64,000 nt of DNA from Rhodococcus sp. P-2 (lineage in GTDB: Bacteria > Actinomycetota > Actinomycetes > Mycobacteriales > Mycobacteriaceae), in NCBI RefSeq assembly GCF_016598535.1, contig NZ_CP066779.1:2666001-2730000 (forward strand), given 5' to 3'. A program made the translations under genes and the position numbers. Below the pieces are notes generated by a model. The model ran no database searches and was not told the DNA's origin. It worked only from the letters and a program-made list of their open reading frames with translations. Positions 63,716 through 64,000 of the stretch are shown piece after piece (position 1 is the stretch's first letter; each line of letters starts with the position of its first letter).

Positions 63716-64000
63716 ATGACCGACACCACGTTGCCACCGGACGGTCCGCAACACGACCGGATCGAACCGGTCGACATCCAGCAGGAAATGCAGAACAGCT
63801 ACATCGACTACGCCATGAGCGTCATCGTCGGTCGCGCTCTGCCGGATGTCCGCGACGGACTGAAGCCGGTGCACCGCCGCGTGCTCTACGCGATGTACGA
63901 CAACGGATATCGCCCAGACCGCGGATACGTGAAGTCTGCCCGACCGGTCGCCGAGACCATGGGTAACTACCACCCCCACGGCGACTCCTCGATCTACGAC
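63716..64000 (+). CDS. gyrA: DNA gyrase subunit A (5' part)
   Basis: The first 95 codons are in the window. ATG 63716 follows an AAGAAAGTGAG stretch. The start has [20 protein letters not shown], then [20 protein letters not shown], and the last residues [12 protein letters not shown] belong to the quinolone-resistance region. At the first QRDR positions it has Gly-Asp-Ser-Ser, the usual sensitive-like state for this region. The rest lies beyond the window. Confidence 0.97.
   Translation, partial: MTDTTLPPDGPQHDRIEPVDIQQEMQNSYIDYAMSVIVGRALPDVRDGLKPVHRRVLYAMYDNGYRPDRGYVKSARPVAETMGNYHPHGDSSIYD

Overview
The window is a high-GC actinobacterial chromosome segment spanning the replication origin. 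Gene order from 28 to 64 kb (pcnA, mutT4, the Rv3909-like gene, murJ, sigM, anti-sigma factor, trxB, trxA, cwlM, GNAT, parB, parA, rsmG, jag, yidC, yidD, rnpA, rpmH, dnaA, dnaN, gnd, recF, dciA, gyrB, gyrA) follows the Mycobacterium/Rhodococcus/Nocardia arrangement. Protein sequences, including the encapsulin/DyP pair, point to the Rhodococcus erythropolis/qingshengii group; this assignment is by recognition, not by a search.

Region 1 (0-4.4 kb, minus strand): a close run of ketosteroid isomerase, alpha/beta hydrolase, secreted SMP-30-like propeller, DyP peroxidase and its encapsulin shell. A perfect KstR-type palindrome precedes the isomerase, which suggests steroid-responsive control at least of the first genes.

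Region 2 (4.4-12.5 kb): an APC permease and FadR-type regulator on one strand face a gamma-glutamyl hydrolase, SDR, glutamine-synthetase-like ligase, aldehyde dehydrogenase and ACT-domain protein on the other. Together they read as an import and gamma-glutamylation pathway for a small amine, most simply an amino alcohol. The permease and hydrolase genes share a 13-bp motif at an identical distance from their start codons.

Region 3 (12.6-28 kb): MFS exporters, leuS, two SdpI/DUF1648-like membrane proteins with a parS-like site between them, a GntR-MFS pair around a palindromic operator, a bile-acid-symporter-family carrier, a YqgE-family gene, and two TetR-controlled units (an epimerase with twin operators around its promoter, and an AidB-like acyl-CoA dehydrogenase).

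Region 4 (28-43.4 kb): the conserved pcnA-to-cwlM block, with a TetR plus old-yellow-enzyme pair inserted before trxB. murJ encodes a fused MurJ flippase, pseudokinase and extracytoplasmic domain.

Region 5 (43.5-54.4 kb): parBA, rsmG, a decayed stretch, jag, yidC, yidD, rnpA, rpmH and dnaA, with six parS sites. The dnaA-dnaN gap carries DnaA boxes, a DnaA-trio-like AT-rich element and a dense cluster of CTCGAG palindromes, so it is the likely oriC.

Region 6 (54.4-64 kb): dnaN, gnd, recF, dciA, an inserted three-gene redox operon (putative diiron protein, 2Fe-2S reductase, alpha/beta hydrolase), gyrB, a strong hairpin, and the start of gyrA.
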